The notes under the pieces were generated by a model. The model did no database searches. It was not told where the DNA came from and was given only the letters and a program-made list of their open reading frames with translations. From contig JALGTI010000209.1 of assembly GCA_029821455.1 (NCBI GenBank), forward strand, positions 1-5,627: 5,627 bases of DNA, given 5' to 3'. The translations under genes were made by a program, and so were the position numbers. Within the stretch, counting starts at the first letter, position 1. Each line of letters opens with the position of its first letter. The DNA comes from Candidatus Zipacnadia bacterium. Its GTDB lineage: Bacteria > Armatimonadota > Zipacnadia > Zipacnadales > Zipacnadaceae. Below, piece by piece: positions 4,761-5,627 of this stretch.

Positions 4761-5627
4761 ATGCAGAAGGAATGCCGTTACTACGAAAAGGATGACGAAT
4801 ACCTCCAGTGCCTCCTGTGTCCGTGGCACTGCAAGATCCGGCCGGGAAAGACCGGACGCTGCGATGTGCGGGAGAATCAGGACGGTGTGCTGCGGTCCCT
4901 CAACTATGCAGAAGTCACTTCGATGGGCTTCGACCCCATCGAAAAAAAGCCCCTGTATCACTTCTATCCTGGGCGCGATATCCTCTCGCTGGGCACATTC
5001 GGCTGCAACTTAAGCTGCTCGTTCTGCCAGAATTGGTCCATCTCTCAGGGCCGCCCGCCTACTAAGCACGTAGAGCCCCAGGAGGCCGTTGCCGCTGCCA
5101 GGGATGCCGCCGCGCGGCGTAACATCGGCCTGGCCTACACCTATAACGAGCCGATCATCTGGTACGAGTACGTGCAGGACACCGCCAAGCTCGCCCATGA
5201 AGCGGGTCTGAAGAATGTCCTGGTCACCAACGGTATCATCGAAGAGGCCCCCCTGCAGGAGCTGCTGCCGCTTATTGATGCGATGAACGTGGATATCAAG
5301 GCCTTCTCGGACGAGTTTTACAGGACACTGTGCAAGGGCGAGGCGTGGCCGGCGCGGCGCACCGTTGAGATAGCGCTGGCCGAGGGCTGCCACGTGGAGA
5401 TCACCACACTCATCATTCCAGGCTACAACGACAGCGATGAGGAGCTTGACCAGATCTTCCAGTGGGCGCTGGACGCTCCGCCCACACCAGCCAGCACGGT
5501 CCGCCGGGCTTATGAGCTGGCCAAGCAGCGACTGGAGTTCGTCTATGTCGGCAACATAATGATAGACGGCACGACTGATACTGTCTGCCCGCGCTGTGGT
5601 GAGGTGGTCGTCCGCCGGGACGGTATG
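4761..5627 (+). CDS. amrS: AmmeMemoRadiSam system radical SAM enzyme, 3' end cut by window edge
   Basis: 289 codons are open to the window edge. The family uses a [4Fe-4S] cluster and S-adenosylmethionine for radical chemistry and is named for its association with AMMECR1 and MEMO domain proteins; its substrate is not established to my knowledge. The radical SAM motif CxxxCxxC is Cys82, Cys86 and Cys89 in FGCNLSCSFCQNW. An N-terminal cysteine set (Cys17, 20, 24, 34 in CLLCPWHC and GRC), EKKPLYHFYPG, AYTYNEPIIWYEY and LVTNGII are typical of the family. EITTLIIPGYNDS and YVYVGN also match, and a CPRC pair (Cys276, Cys279) begins the C-terminal cysteine region. Between QIFQW (about 231-235) and APPTP (about 239-243) only a few residues remain where relatives carry roughly 25 more, including an H-SR-P-Y motif. 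The missing 3' end is probably 40-50 codons. No AMMECR1 or MEMO gene lies in the window. Confidence 0.92.
   Translation, partial: MQKECRYYEKDDEYLQCLLCPWHCKIRPGKTGRCDVRENQDGVLRSLNYAEVTSMGFDPIEKKPLYHFYPGRDILSLGTFGCNLSCSFCQNWSISQGRPPTKHVEPQEAVAAARDAAARRNIGLAYTYNEPIIWYEYVQDTAKLAHEAGLKNVLVTNGIIEEAPLQELLPLIDAMNVDIKAFSDEFYRTLCKGEAWPARRTVEIALAEGCHVEITTLIIPGYNDSDEELDQIFQWALDAPPTPASTVRRAYELAKQRLEFVYVGNIMIDGTTDTVCPRCGEVVVRRDGM

Overview
The window looks like ordinary chromosomal DNA from an uncultured, fairly GC-rich, diderm (outer-membrane) bacterium. An LptF/LptG-family lipopolysaccharide-transport permease points to an outer membrane. Sampled stretches of the main genes are near 58% G+C. The mix of an M42 aminopeptidase, a THEP1-type NTPase, an AmmeMemoRadiSam radical SAM enzyme and a paired-hairpin intergenic element would suit a lineage such as Armatimonadota or Planctomycetota, but this is a guess and no rRNA or marker gene settles it.

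Left part (1-2861, minus strand): four genes read leftwards and are packed like an operon, in the order M42 metallopeptidase, acpS (holo-ACP synthase), LptF/LptG permease, THEP1-family NTPase (runs off the left edge). There are 65 nt between peptidase and acpS, 1 nt between acpS and the permease, and a 1-nt overlap (TGATG) between the permease and the NTPase. The products do not form one pathway, although AcpS (acyl carrier protein activation) and the LPS permease both serve envelope lipid synthesis.

Middle (2862-3893): a 173-nt divergent intergenic region carries two adjacent perfect hairpins that look like a dispersed palindromic repeat. To its right a plus-strand conserved hypothetical protein of 266 aa is read, with no assigned function.

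Right part (3894-5627, plus strand): a DUF3800 protein gene of locally lower G+C is followed by a compact intergenic region with unusually clear signals. It has a strong intrinsic terminator hairpin, a structured about 40-nt element, and a perfect-consensus sigma70 promoter (TTGACA-18-TATAAT) facing left. Together these predict a short minus-strand RNA of about 75 nt ending at the terminator. Structured RNA motifs near DUF3800 genes have been reported from comparative genomics, so this is the most interesting part of the window. The last gene is an AmmeMemoRadiSam radical SAM enzyme (amrS), open at the right edge. It keeps its iron-sulfur motif but seems to lack about 20-25 residues that relatives carry before the PPTP motif.
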